From a virus, in the IMG/VR virus record IMGVR_UViG_3300033388_005355, positions 1 to 39,476 of that record: DNA of 39,476 nt; one strand, given 5' to 3'. Positions 21,324 to 29,888 of this stretch are shown here, piece by piece; position 1 is the first letter of the stretch; every line of letters begins with the position of its first letter. The position numbers and the translations under genes are program-made. The notes under the pieces are model-generated. The model made no database searches and was not told the origin of the DNA. It saw only the letters and a program-made list of their open reading frames with translations.

Positions 21324-24158
21324 ATGAAAAAACTTTTATTAAAAGCAATTGGAAAGTATGGAAGTGGAAAACATCAAGAAAAAGTACTAGTCAACCGTGG
21401 CGGTAAAACGTTTTATCAAACTAGAACAGTTGGTGCAAAAGATAAAGAAAAGACTTCGGGTGGTGGTAGCTTGGGATCTAATATAAGATATGAAAAGAAT
21501 ACTGGATTTTATCAAAAGAAAACAGATGGTGGTTGGGTAAATCTAACCAAAGATAAAGCTAAGGCTCAAGCCTACTCAGCTAAGAATAAAGAAGTTACCG
21601 GTTCCTCTATCGGTGCTAAAAAATTAAAAACATTTACAAAACGTCCTCACATAAAAACTGGTGCGAGGGTTCGTATATCGAGTACTGCTTCGTCAATAGG
21701 TAAAGGAATTATCGGAACCATCAAAGAGATTGGTGATGATTTTGTCCGTATAGTTGATGAAGCAGGAAAGGTATTTAGAGTCAGCCAGGCACAATTAGCA
21801 ATTGCTAAGAGTTCGAATTATGATTATGAAGCACTTATGAAAGCTGAAGATTATAGAGTGTTGCTTGAAGAGTTGATTAAGGCCGGAGCACATAAGTATA
21901 AAAGAAAGAAAAAAGTAAATGGCAAATGGGTTTATGATTATGGAAAAGGGTATGGCAAGGGTCAATCTAGTTTCAAAACTGCCAGGGAAGAACTAGAAGC
22001 TTTAAGAGAGTGGAAAAACAGGAAAATATTAGTTATTAAGAAACCTGAAGATACTGTAAAGGTTGAAGTCAAAGAGGTTAAGAAGGAAATTATTAAGCCA
22101 GTAGTTGAAAAGAAGAAATTGGTAATAGGTAAGAAATTAACTACCGATGAAGTCGAAGCTAAGTATGAATTGGAAAAAAGACAATCTCGTACAGGTTATA
22201 TAAATGAAAAAGAATCTGCTGTTAAGAATATAGGTGAAGATGTACTTGGTGCAGGTCGTCACAAATTTGATACTTACTCTTTAGAAGATATGGAAAAGAT
22301 GGGTGTAGCAGGTAAATATTTCAATAAGAGTCATTTATACGGTTCAATAGATCCTGATATAGAACAGCGTAGAAAGTCAGGTGATAGTAATAGTAAAATT
22401 TATATGATGTATGCTTTGCAACGTTCGTTAAAAATAACTGTAGCAAATGATCCTGATGCTAGAAGACTTTATGAAGAATTTCATAGAATAATTACTCATG
22501 CTGATGCCACAGCTAAAACAGGAAAAGATTTATTACAATCTATTAATGATAATTGGACAGTAAAGTATAGTGTTCAAAATGGAGCTTATGTTTTCGGTAG
22601 TAATACTAGAGGCGATTATATTAGGTTAAGAAAGCGTAAAAAAGATGTTATTGGGAATAAAACTTATAAACTTTTATATGAAAGTGGTAAGAGTCTTGAT
22701 GATATGGATTTAAAGCTTGTTGATAATGAAGAAATATTTAAAGAACTAATAGACCAATATTCACCTAAAGAACATAAAAAAGCTCATGTATCTAAACATG
22801 ATATTGTCTCTATTAGTGATGAAGACATGCCGAGATTTTTATACTATGCTCAACAAAATGCAAAGCAATCTACACCTGCTATGGGTTGGGAAGCTGTAAG
22901 GGATGCTAGTAAACCTTTATATGATAAATTACTTGTAAATACAGAAGAATATAATGCCAAAGCTGAAGCTTTTTCGAAGAAAACTGGGAAAAGAAAATGG
23001 TGGTTTAATGATACTGAAGAAGGTAAAAAAATAAGTACTGAAAGAGAAAAGATACAATTAGAACTAAAATCTATCGGTAAAGAAAAGATAACTGAAAAAG
23101 ATTTGAAATTAGTAGTTCATGGAATGATGAAAAGAGGTACGAGAGCTAATATAAGTATAAATTCTGATAAGATTAAGAATTTTAATACTCCATTACAGAT
23201 TGATTTGCCTGTAGAAAAAGTGACATTAGTTGAAGAAAAAGAGGGTGCAAAATTAATTGATCCACCTGAATTGAAAGTAGGTACTGAGGACTATGTTAGA
23301 AAGGGTGGTAGGGTAGTTCCAAAAGGAATAAAAGCAATGCAAAAAGAACTTTCAGGGTCAACGGTAAAAACAGAAGACGCTTTAGGGAATACAGTTTATA
23401 AACAGAGTGGTGAATTATCAAATACAACTATGAATTTTAAATCATTGCAATATGGTAATAGTGTAACTGATAGCGAAAGAGAGCATCATACAAAAGGTGC
23501 TTTAGGTGCTTTTAAAGATTTATCTGAAATCACCGGCATACCTGAAAACGAAGTTTCTTTTAGTGGTCGGTTAGGGTTAGGTTTTGGTGCTAGAGGTAAA
23601 GGTAATGCGTTAGCTCATTACGAGCCTGATACATTTATGATTAATATGACTAGAAAAAGAGGGTTTGGGTCTTTAGGTCATGAGTGGTTCCATGCTTTAG
23701 ATAATGTAATATCAAATGTATCTACAAACAAACCTTATAAGGGGTTGGGTTACGGTGGTATGGCTACCGAAGGTCAATTAGATCCTGATAGCTCTACAGC
23801 TACAATAATTGGTGGAAAAATAAAAAAAGTAACTGAAATCATTGTTCCTGAAATGCAAAAAAAGCTAAAAGGGTATCAAGGGTATTGGAGAGAACCTAAA
23901 GAAATTATGGCTAGAAGTTTTGAAGCTTATTTAAATGATAGGTTAAAGAAAAAAGGTAGAAGTTCTACTTATTTAGCTAAAGAAGATTACGGACATATTG
24001 TATATCCGCAAGGAAAAACAAAAGAAAAACTATTTGATGCTTTTGATGATCTATTTGCAGAGATTAATAAAACTGATGTGATGCAAAAGGCTTTAAAAAA
24101 TATTGATAGTAAAAAAAAGAAGGCTTTAAAATATTATATAAGTAGCCGTAAAGGTTAA
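21324..24158 (+). CDS. Polyvalent virion protein with LPD5-like and LPD1 metalloprotease domains
   Basis: The 944-residue protein begins with MKKLLLKA, a tag shared with other head-region genes here. A KOW/SH3-like domain lies at about 110-165 (TGARVRISSTASSIGKG ... AGKVFRVSQAQL). LIKAGAHKYKRKK (about 184-196) repeats the tag plus a basic HKY motif. Then NIGEDVLGAGRHKFDTYS resembles LPD5, and the C-terminal third has GHEWFHALDN (H786, E787, H790) with MARSFEAYL (E867), the pattern of the LPD1 zincin-like domain. Such polyvalent proteins are described as delivered with phage DNA to counter host defence. Protease activity and delivery here are inference. Low-complexity Lys/Val/Glu linkers separate the domains. 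Confidence 0.75.
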   Translation: MKKLLLKAIGKYGSGKHQEKVLVNRGGKTFYQTRTVGAKDKEKTSGGGSLGSNIRYEKNTGFYQKKTDGGWVNLTKDKAKAQAYSAKNKEVTGSSIGAKKLKTFTKRPHIKTGARVRISSTASSIGKGIIGTIKEIGDDFVRIVDEAGKVFRVSQAQLAIAKSSNYDYEALMKAEDYRVLLEELIKAGAHKYKRKKKVNGKWVYDYGKGYGKGQSSFKTAREELEALREWKNRKILVIKKPEDTVKVEVKEVKKEIIKPVVEKKKLVIGKKLTTDEVEAKYELEKRQSRTGYINEKESAVKNIGEDVLGAGRHKFDTYSLEDMEKMGVAGKYFNKSHLYGSIDPDIEQRRKSGDSNSKIYMMYALQRSLKITVANDPDARRLYEEFHRIITHADATAKTGKDLLQSINDNWTVKYSVQNGAYVFGSNTRGDYIRLRKRKKDVIGNKTYKLLYESGKSLDDMDLKLVDNEEIFKELIDQYSPKEHKKAHVSKHDIVSISDEDMPRFLYYAQQNAKQSTPAMGWEAVRDASKPLYDKLLVNTEEYNAKAEAFSKKTGKRKWWFNDTEEGKKISTEREKIQLELKSIGKEKITEKDLKLVVHGMMKRGTRANISINSDKIKNFNTPLQIDLPVEKVTLVEEKEGAKLIDPPELKVGTEDYVRKGGRVVPKGIKAMQKELSGSTVKTEDALGNTVYKQSGELSNTTMNFKSLQYGNSVTDSEREHHTKGALGAFKDLSEITGIPENEVSFSGRLGLGFGARGKGNALAHYEPDTFMINMTRKRGFGSLGHEWFHALDNVISNVSTNKPYKGLGYGGMATEGQLDPDSSTATIIGGKIKKVTEIIVPEMQKKLKGYQGYWREPKEIMARSFEAYLNDRLKKKGRSSTYLAKEDYGHIVYPQGKTKEKLFDAFDDLFAEINKTDVMQKALKNIDSKKKKALKYYISSRKG

Positions 24159-24170
24159 AAGGAGAAAATA

Positions 24171-24827
24171 ATGAATACAGTTGAAACTGGTAAAGTAAAA
24201 GGTGCTGAAGGAAGTTTATTTAATTCAGCGTTTATAGCTTGTGGTAAAATAACTTTAGATGATGTTAGTGGTATTGAGGTTGTCCTTAATAAAAAAGTTA
24301 AAGATGGTGATCTAGTTATATTGACAGTGGTTAGTGATGATACTACCAAAGCAATAACTCAAGTATTTGGGGTAGTAAGTGATGGAAAAATATCTATTAC
24401 TAGAAATAATGTTGGGTTTTTGGCAAATGATGCCACTCTAGCTTTTGGTTATGTAGATACCGATAGTACGGGAGTTACATTTGGGGCTTCTACAAACACT
24501 ACGCCTGGTGTAGTAGATACTACGGCTCAAGTAGAAACTATTACATGTACGGCTGGTGAAAGTACTGGTGCAGGTGATGTAACAATGACTATTACTTCGG
24601 CTAATATGACTAATTCTCCTAAAGCTGTTGTGGTTCCTGTTCTAGTATCTGATGATGTTAGTGCTGTTGCTTTAGCGTTAAGAACGGCTTTATTAGCTGA
24701 TGCTGATGTTATTGGTGCTTTTGATGTATCGGGTGCTGGTGCTGATGCAGTACTTACAGCTAAAGCGACTGGTGGTAGTAATGATGCTGTTGCGCAATAT
24801 TTAGTGGTTAGACCTGCTAAAAAATAA
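24171..24827 (+). CDS. Putative virion surface protein with inserted beta domain
   Basis: The first 80 residues (GAEGSLFNSAFIACGKITL) and the end (NDAVAQYLVVRPAKK) are almost the same as the 100-residue protein encoded next. Between them lies an insert of about 110 residues. It contains GAGDVTMTITSANMTNSPKA and VLTAKATGGSNDA, a repeat module frequently found in phage tail, fibre and decoration proteins. A decoration or head-fibre role is inferred. Good SD (AAGGAG). Confidence 0.6.
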   Translation: MNTVETGKVKGAEGSLFNSAFIACGKITLDDVSGIEVVLNKKVKDGDLVILTVVSDDTTKAITQVFGVVSDGKISITRNNVGFLANDATLAFGYVDTDSTGVTFGASTNTTPGVVDTTAQVETITCTAGESTGAGDVTMTITSANMTNSPKAVVVPVLVSDDVSAVALALRTALLADADVIGAFDVSGAGADAVLTAKATGGSNDAVAQYLVVRPAKK

Positions 24828-24843
24828 AAAATAGGAAAATAAA

Positions 24844-25146
24844 ATGAATACAATTGAAAGTTCAAAAATAGCTGGTGCTGAAGGAAGTTTGTTTAACTCT
24901 GCTTTCATCGCATGCGGAAAATTAACATTATCTACAGGTGGTGGAGTTCAAGTTATTGATAACCCAAGTGTGAAGGTTGGGGATCTTGTTTTAGTAACTT
25001 TAGTTAGTGACGATTCAGGAACTGCTATTACGTCAATACTAGGTGTTGCTGGTGCTGGTGTAGTAACTATTACCCGTACTGATGATGGTAGCTCTGCTGA
25101 TGATGCTGTTGCTCAGTATCTTGTAGTTAGACCGGAAAAAGTTTAA
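24844..25146 (+). CDS. Short paralogue of the preceding surface protein
   Basis: The 100 residues align with both ends of the upstream protein: GAEGSLFNSAFIACGKLTL at the start and DDAVAQYLVVRPEKV at the end. It lacks the middle domain. It is a compact beta protein, perhaps a capsid decoration or fibre-base subunit. The pair most likely arose by duplication followed by gain or loss of the middle domain. SD is AGGAAAA. Confidence 0.6.
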   Translation: MNTIESSKIAGAEGSLFNSAFIACGKLTLSTGGGVQVIDNPSVKVGDLVLVTLVSDDSGTAITSILGVAGAGVVTITRTDDGSSADDAVAQYLVVRPEKV

Positions 25147-25152
25147 TAAAAA

Positions 25153-25389
25153 ATGCTATCTCTATTACTCAAAGCAAAAAAGAAGTATGGCAAGGTTGGA
25201 TTTGGTGAAGCTGATAAGAAAGGTGTTACCGGAAAAGACGTTGATCAAAAAGAATTGAAAATGGGGATAGCTCACGAATTAGAGCATACAAAAGATAAAG
25301 AGAAGGCTAAGGAAATTGCCTTGGATCATTTAGCAGAACCAGGTAATGAGAAATACTATTCAGATCTAAAAAACAAAATGAAGGAATAA
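25153..25389 (+). CDS. DUF5661-type protein with LLLKA tag
   Basis: After an N-terminal tag MLSLLLKA the core reads DQKELKMGIAHELEHTKDKE and KEIALDHLAEPGNEKYY, which matches the DUF5661 pattern (GxxxExEH...AxxIAxDHLAExxxYY). The family occurs widely in phages and in bacteria with no known activity. No SD is seen. The tag suggests it may be carried in the capsid. Confidence 0.75.
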   Translation: MLSLLLKAKKKYGKVGFGEADKKGVTGKDVDQKELKMGIAHELEHTKDKEKAKEIALDHLAEPGNEKYYSDLKNKMKE

Positions 25390-25392
25390 ATT

Positions 25393-25464
25393 ATGAATAT
25401 AACGATGAATTATAAAAAGAAAAATATGTTTCAGAGAATATCTGATTTTTTGAGGGGACGGTAA
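25393..25464 (+). CDS. 23-residue basic peptide
   Basis: AAGGA stands 7 bases before the ATG, and the stop overlaps the next start (TAATG). The peptide is basic and amphipathic (MNYKKKNMFQRISDFLRGR). It also carries the GAGGGG SD of the next gene. Tentative but properly spaced. Confidence 0.4.
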   Translation: MNITMNYKKKNMFQRISDFLRGR

Positions 25465-25799
25465 TGTTAACATTATTATTAAAGGCAAAATATATTAGTA
25501 AAAAGATGATTGGTGGTAAGCTGGTTTATACTTATAAAAAGGGTGGTTCGAAAATTCCTAGTCATTTAGGCGAACAGGCAATGAGAGGTGGTGATTTGTC
25601 TTCTAAAAGCAGAAAGGAATTAGGAGCAATGGTTAATGCTGGGGCTAATACAGATAGTGGCAAAAGTGCTAGAGCTGAGTTAACTAGAAGATTAAAAGAA
25701 AATGGCGGGAAAACAACTAATGCAAATGTTCCTAAAATTAGTTCTATACAAGCTTTAAACCGTGTGGATGTGGCGATATGCATGGTAAAAGAGTTGTAG
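25464..25799 (+). CDS. LLLKA-tagged basic protein, 111 aa
   Basis: The start MLTLLLKAKYISKKMIGGKL repeats the tag and is followed by KLVYTYKKG, as in the 944-residue and 525-residue proteins. The rest is a basic helical region (SSKSRKELGAMVNAGA; SARAELTRRLKENGG). The frame stops at 25799, but a protein-like sequence continues in another frame from 25778. This suggests the natural product may be longer. Confidence 0.6.
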   Translation: MLTLLLKAKYISKKMIGGKLVYTYKKGGSKIPSHLGEQAMRGGDLSSKSRKELGAMVNAGANTDSGKSARAELTRRLKENGGKTTNANVPKISSIQALNRVDVAICMVKEL

Positions 25800-25879
25800 T
25801 CACAAAAGAAGAATATGAAAAAACAAAAGGCGATAAAGAAGCTATGAAGAAATTGGCTTTGAAAAAATTAGGGTATTAA
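25778..25879 (+). CDS. 34-residue downstream frame, possible C-terminus of the preceding gene
   Basis: The frame overlaps the preceding gene by 22 bases and reads MHGKRVVVTKEEYEKTKGDK and a basic end. There is no convincing SD. A single -1 shift at the ATA/ATG step near 25776-25780 would fuse it to the 111-residue protein as VDVAI-MHGKRVVV. It is either a coupled small gene or the broken C-terminus. Confidence 0.4.
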   Translation: MHGKRVVVTKEEYEKTKGDKEAMKKLALKKLGY

Positions 25880-25886
25880 TAAAACG

Positions 25887-26240
25887 ATGGAAACTTTACA
25901 GAATTTAGGAGTAACAGGGATGTATGTATTGGGAGTGATTAATTTAGTGTTGGCAGGTGTAGCAAGTTTATTATTTTTTGCATTTAAAAATTATGTAAAA
26001 TCTAATAGTGAAACTATGAAAAGTCTTCAGGATGGACAACAGGCTTTGAAGGATAGCATACATGACTGGAAGTATCAGTTTGCTCAAAATTATGCCGAAA
26101 AAGAAGATAATAAATCAAGTCACAAAAATATGTGGAGTGAGATTAGAAGAATAGATCGAAGTATGGTTTATTTAGCTACTAAAAGTCCTGATGTAGATAT
26201 AAAAGATATGCAAGCGATAGCAGGTGGAGATCATGGCTAA
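25887..26240 (+). CDS. Membrane-anchored coiled-coil protein, candidate holin or lysis accessory
   Basis: One membrane helix (about residues 11-33, MYVLGVINLVLAGVASLLFF) precedes a long polar helix (SETMKSLQDGQQALKDSIHD) and an acidic end. This topology is common for single-helix holins and for small phage envelope proteins placed before endolysins. The amidase follows after one more membrane gene. Holin function is inferred from position only. Confidence 0.55.
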   Translation: METLQNLGVTGMYVLGVINLVLAGVASLLFFAFKNYVKSNSETMKSLQDGQQALKDSIHDWKYQFAQNYAEKEDNKSSHKNMWSEIRRIDRSMVYLATKSPDVDIKDMQAIAGGDHG

Positions 26241-26661
26241 TTTGTTAAATATGTTTAGTGTTGATAATTTGTATCGGTTAAATGATTGGTTAAATACCAG
26301 GTTAGGCCAATGGTTAGTTATTATGGTAATCGTTTCGGTAACTGTTTGGGTAAGTGTAAATATATTAGATGAAATTTTAAAGAAAAAGCATGCTACTCTG
26401 ATAGGGTATCTTTTAGTTTTTCCATTAAGTATATTGAGAGGGTTTGGGTTTCCTTATCAATTTTATAATAGACAGGGTGCTCTATTAGAAATACCTATTA
26501 GAAAGGCTACGATGACAATATGGGCTGAAGGAGTTGTTTTTGCGTTTATGGGTATAGCTTTTTACTTGATGTGGAATAAATATGTTTTTACTAATAGAAT
26601 GGCAATTTTTAGATTTATTGCTAGAGTGGTTACATTAGGTCAAAAGAAATTTAAAAAGTAA
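26233..26661 (+). CDS. Membrane protein in the lysis cassette
   Basis: Strong membrane helices lie at about residues 23-45 (WLVIMVIVSVTVWVSVNIL) and 98-118 (GVVFAFMGIAFYLMW), with a weaker one near 56-70 (LIGYLLVFPLSIL). The basic C-terminus (LGQKKFKK) is probably cytoplasmic. The ATG at 26233 is preferred over GTG 26224 because AGGTGGAG lies directly upstream. It may be the holin, an antiholin or another envelope factor. Confidence 0.6.
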   Translation: MANLLNMFSVDNLYRLNDWLNTRLGQWLVIMVIVSVTVWVSVNILDEILKKKHATLIGYLLVFPLSILRGFGFPYQFYNRQGALLEIPIRKATMTIWAEGVVFAFMGIAFYLMWNKYVFTNRMAIFRFIARVVTLGQKKFKK

Positions 26662-26695
26662 GTGAGAAAAAAATGAACAAAACAGGACATTAATT

Positions 26696-27211
26696 ATGAA
26701 TAAAATAAAACGAGTAGTAATACATTGTAGTGCATCAAGTTTTGGGGATGTAGAAACTTTTAGAAGATATCATGTGAATGGGAATGGTTGGAGAGATATT
26801 GGTTACAACGGTGTTATTCTGAATGGTTACCGGAAATTAAATGGTGATTATAAGTCTGAAGAGATTGGGGCTTTTGAAGAGGGTAGGGCTTTAGATTTTT
26901 CAGCATATATAGAAAGTGATGAAAGGGGTGCACATGCTTTAGGTTATAATCATGACTCTGTTGGTATCTGTATGGTTGGTAATACTAAATTTCATTGGCA
27001 ACAAATTCAAACAGCATTAACAATTTGTAAAATATTCAATGCAATTACTATCGGCAATGATATTGAGATTATCGGTCACTATGAGTCTGTGAGATCAGGT
27101 GGTAAAACTTGCCCTAATATCGATATGGATATATTTCGAAAGGTTTATGAAAAAGATAATTATAGTGAGAAAATAATAAAAAAGAAATTCAAGAAATGTT
27201 TAATAAATTAG
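26696..27211 (+). CDS. Endolysin: N-acetylmuramoyl-L-alanine amidase
   Basis: The 171-residue protein matches Amidase_2/T7-lysozyme-type zinc amidases. It has VVIHCSAS (H10), GAHALGYNHDSVGICMVGN, GHYES (H128) and KTCPN (C139); H10, H128 and C139 are the expected zinc ligands. It cuts the bond between N-acetylmuramic acid and L-alanine in peptidoglycan at lysis. There is no signal peptide, so a holin must release it. The SD is AGGA, 9 bases upstream, and a 6-codon frame lies just before it. Confidence 0.92.
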   Translation: MNKIKRVVIHCSASSFGDVETFRRYHVNGNGWRDIGYNGVILNGYRKLNGDYKSEEIGAFEEGRALDFSAYIESDERGAHALGYNHDSVGICMVGNTKFHWQQIQTALTICKIFNAITIGNDIEIIGHYESVRSGGKTCPNIDMDIFRKVYEKDNYSEKIIKKKFKKCLIN

Positions 27212-27224
27212 CGAGGAAATAAAA

Positions 27225-28226
27225 ATGAGCAAAATTACTAAAAAAATAAAATATTATATAAACTGTTATGCATTGAGAGGTGGAGCTTCTAAAATGACAG
27301 ATGCATTGATACCGTTTGAATTGGAATGTGCTGAAAAACTTCCTAAAAGTGGTAAAAGAATTCATACAATGGTTGGAGCTTCAGCAGGTGGTTTGGAAAC
27401 TGGTAAGATATCAAATGGTTTAATTGGGGTTAAAGGTGAAAGAGTTTTAAAGAGATTGAAATACGATAAGGTATTGAGAGATACTTGTAATTGGAATTTT
27501 TGGAAAGTGCTGAAGTTGCCGGTAACTATTGCAAAATTAAAAACAGTAGTAAGCAGAGATATGCAAAAAGTGTTGAGAGAGGTAATGTCCTGGAAAAATA
27601 CAGAGAAGGTTGGATATGTAGAGAATCCTATTATTGTTGTAGCTAGTCGAACTGAGATAGCTAAAATTTCCGGTATTAAATGGTTAAAATCTTTTGTAGA
27701 TACATTGAGAGCTTTAACGGATCCTAAAGTAATTAAAAAAGGGTTGAAGAATTGTGGTATTTATTATGCTACTAAAGAGGGTTGGTATATTTATAGAAAT
27801 GATCTTGGGTATATGAAAATATCTGATACCGTAAGTCCTATGTCTGATTGTGTTTATGCTACATTTGTAAATGATTTTATGAAGTGCATGAAATTTAAGA
27901 TAAAACTTAATGAAGCCGGTCGGCATATATTTGGCAAGAAATTTCTAACGTTTAAATCGTTTGATGGTGGTATTTTTAATAATGAAGCTAATTTACCGTT
28001 CTTCGAGAGAATTTTTCAATGGATTCAATTGTCATATACCAAAGAGCCTAATAAGAAAAAGCCTGATTGCTTAAGTGATGCTTTTTATAATAATTGGAGA
28101 GTAGAGTTGGGAAATTTTATTAAACTAAAATGTAAGGATCCTAAAAGAGAGTTTCTTGAAGGATTTACAGATGAAGGCATTGAAGATATGTATGATGATC
28201 GAGTGCCAACAAATATTTTAAGATAG
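27225..28226 (+). CDS. Patatin-like phospholipase
   Basis: The 333-residue protein has a glycine-rich oxyanion-type loop after the first strand (ALRGGASK, residues 16-23), a nucleophile elbow GASAGG (serine S53) and SFDGGIFNN (D247 in a DGG motif). This Ser-Asp dyad with the preceding G-loop is the hallmark of patatin-like phospholipases. The GG loop is slightly degenerate. It directly follows the amidase, so I infer a role in membrane breakdown at lysis, or in virion entry. It lacks a signal peptide. SD is GAGGAA. Confidence 0.65.
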   Translation: MSKITKKIKYYINCYALRGGASKMTDALIPFELECAEKLPKSGKRIHTMVGASAGGLETGKISNGLIGVKGERVLKRLKYDKVLRDTCNWNFWKVLKLPVTIAKLKTVVSRDMQKVLREVMSWKNTEKVGYVENPIIVVASRTEIAKISGIKWLKSFVDTLRALTDPKVIKKGLKNCGIYYATKEGWYIYRNDLGYMKISDTVSPMSDCVYATFVNDFMKCMKFKIKLNEAGRHIFGKKFLTFKSFDGGIFNNEANLPFFERIFQWIQLSYTKEPNKKKPDCLSDAFYNNWRVELGNFIKLKCKDPKREFLEGFTDEGIEDMYDDRVPTNILR

Positions 28227-28259
28227 TAATGCCAATAAAAATAGGAATAGAGGTTTATA

Positions 28260-29888
28260 ATGGCTAAAAAAAGTAAAAAAGATAGAACTAGAAACACAAC
28301 TAGTCAACTGAATCATATAAATGCCCCTGCTGAAGCTATGGCAGTTAATAATGATCCAAACATTGTAACTGAGCAACAAGTAAGGGAATTATCTGCAGAT
28401 CTGCACGAAAGAAATATATTTGAAAGTTACAAGCCTATGAGGGAAAGAATTCTCAAGGTTAATTATGATGTGATTGAAATGATGTGTAATAATAATCCTA
28501 TTATAAATGCAATCATAAATAAACGTTGTGAGCAAATGAGGCCTTTTTGCCATGTTGCTGATGATGATAAAGATCGAGGGTTTAAAATAGTTCCTAGAAG
28601 AAATGCTCCTGACAACATAAAAAACGATAAAGATACTATGGCTCTTTTAGAAGATTTTTTTATGCAAACAGGTTTTATGTATGATGATGAAAGAGAAGAT
28701 GATTTTGCTGATTTTATTCAGTTGTTAACTAGAGAAGCTTTGACGTTTGATCAGAATACTACAGAAATTCAAAGAACTAATAGAGGAGAAGTTTATGCTT
28801 TTTGGTATATCGATGGTACCAGTATAAAAAGAGTTGATGAAAAGAAAGGTGCTGAAGTATATGGTAAAAAATATAAATTTATTCAAGTTGATAAACAGAA
28901 TAGAGTTATTACCAAATTTACTAATGATGATCTGATTTTCGATTACATGCACAAAAGAGCGCGTTTAAAATATCGCGGTTATGGTTATGCTAAAGCAGAG
29001 CAATGTATTGATATTATAACAACCATTCTTTTTTCATTTTCATATAATAAAGATTTGTTTATGAAAGATAAAATCCCTAAAGGTTTTATAAAAGTGATGG
29101 GAGATATTAACGATGCTACTATCAGAAAAGTGAGACAGGCCTGGATAAATGAAATGGAAGGCTATGGAGGGAAATTCAAGGTTCCTATTGTACCTTCCGG
29201 AAAAGATGGTGTAGGAATAGAATGGCAATCTCTAGGAATGAATAATAGAGATATGGAATATGATAAACTCATGAATTTGATGATGTCTATTATAGGTGCT
29301 GTTTTCGGTATTGATTTAGCAGAGGTAGGAATAAAAACAGACAATTATAGTCCTATGATTGGTGAAAGTGGTGATGGTAGATTACAACATAGTAAAGATA
29401 CCGGTCTTGGTTCGTTGCTTATGTATTCAGAGACTTATTGTAATAAAATATTATCAAAGATAACTCCATGGTATAACTTCAAATTTACAGGTGTTAAAAA
29501 TGATGATAGAGAGGCTGAAGCTAAAATCCATAGAGCTGAAGTTGAAAGCTATAAAACTATAAATGAAATTAGAGAAGATCAGGGGTTAGAGAAAATTGAA
29601 GAATCTTATGCTGATGTAGTGCTGAATCCTCAAGCTGTTCAGATTTTTAATCAAGAAAAACAGAGTGAACAGATGGGTGAAGAAGGAATGGGTGAAGATG
29701 GGTTAGAAGGCGAAGATGTCTCCGGAGATGGGATAGATGATACTGCGGTAGATAATGCAGGTGGTGAGTCAGATCTTGGTGAAAAAGGTGAAAAGTTTAC
29801 GGTAGTTGCTGAAGGTAAGGAAGATGATGCTAAACCGATGAAAAAATCCAAACAACCTTCTAAATCATTTGTGGAAATTGTTATATGA
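28260..29888 (+). CDS. Portal protein
   Basis: The 542-residue protein lies in the usual place before the minor head, protease and capsid genes. DVIEMMCNNNPIINAIINKR, the DFIQLLTREALTFDQNTTEI region and GAVFGIDLAEVGIK are typical of the clip and stem parts of phage portals. The C-terminus is acidic and Gly-rich (EEGMGEDGLEGEDVSGDGID) with KKS near its end. Twelve copies would form the DNA entry ring and dock TerL. SD AGAGG; its stop overlaps the next gene by ATGA. Confidence 0.85.
   Translation: MAKKSKKDRTRNTTSQLNHINAPAEAMAVNNDPNIVTEQQVRELSADLHERNIFESYKPMRERILKVNYDVIEMMCNNNPIINAIINKRCEQMRPFCHVADDDKDRGFKIVPRRNAPDNIKNDKDTMALLEDFFMQTGFMYDDEREDDFADFIQLLTREALTFDQNTTEIQRTNRGEVYAFWYIDGTSIKRVDEKKGAEVYGKKYKFIQVDKQNRVITKFTNDDLIFDYMHKRARLKYRGYGYAKAEQCIDIITTILFSFSYNKDLFMKDKIPKGFIKVMGDINDATIRKVRQAWINEMEGYGGKFKVPIVPSGKDGVGIEWQSLGMNNRDMEYDKLMNLMMSIIGAVFGIDLAEVGIKTDNYSPMIGESGDGRLQHSKDTGLGSLLMYSETYCNKILSKITPWYNFKFTGVKNDDREAEAKIHRAEVESYKTINEIREDQGLEKIEESYADVVLNPQAVQIFNQEKQSEQMGEEGMGEDGLEGEDVSGDGIDDTAVDNAGGESDLGEKGEKFTVVAEGKEDDAKPMKKSKQPSKSFVEIVI

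Noticed and set aside
24527-24865. Long reading frame on the minus strand opposite the surface protein gene
   Set aside because: It is the shadow of a Thr/Ala/Val-rich gene, has no SD, and all neighbours are on the + strand.
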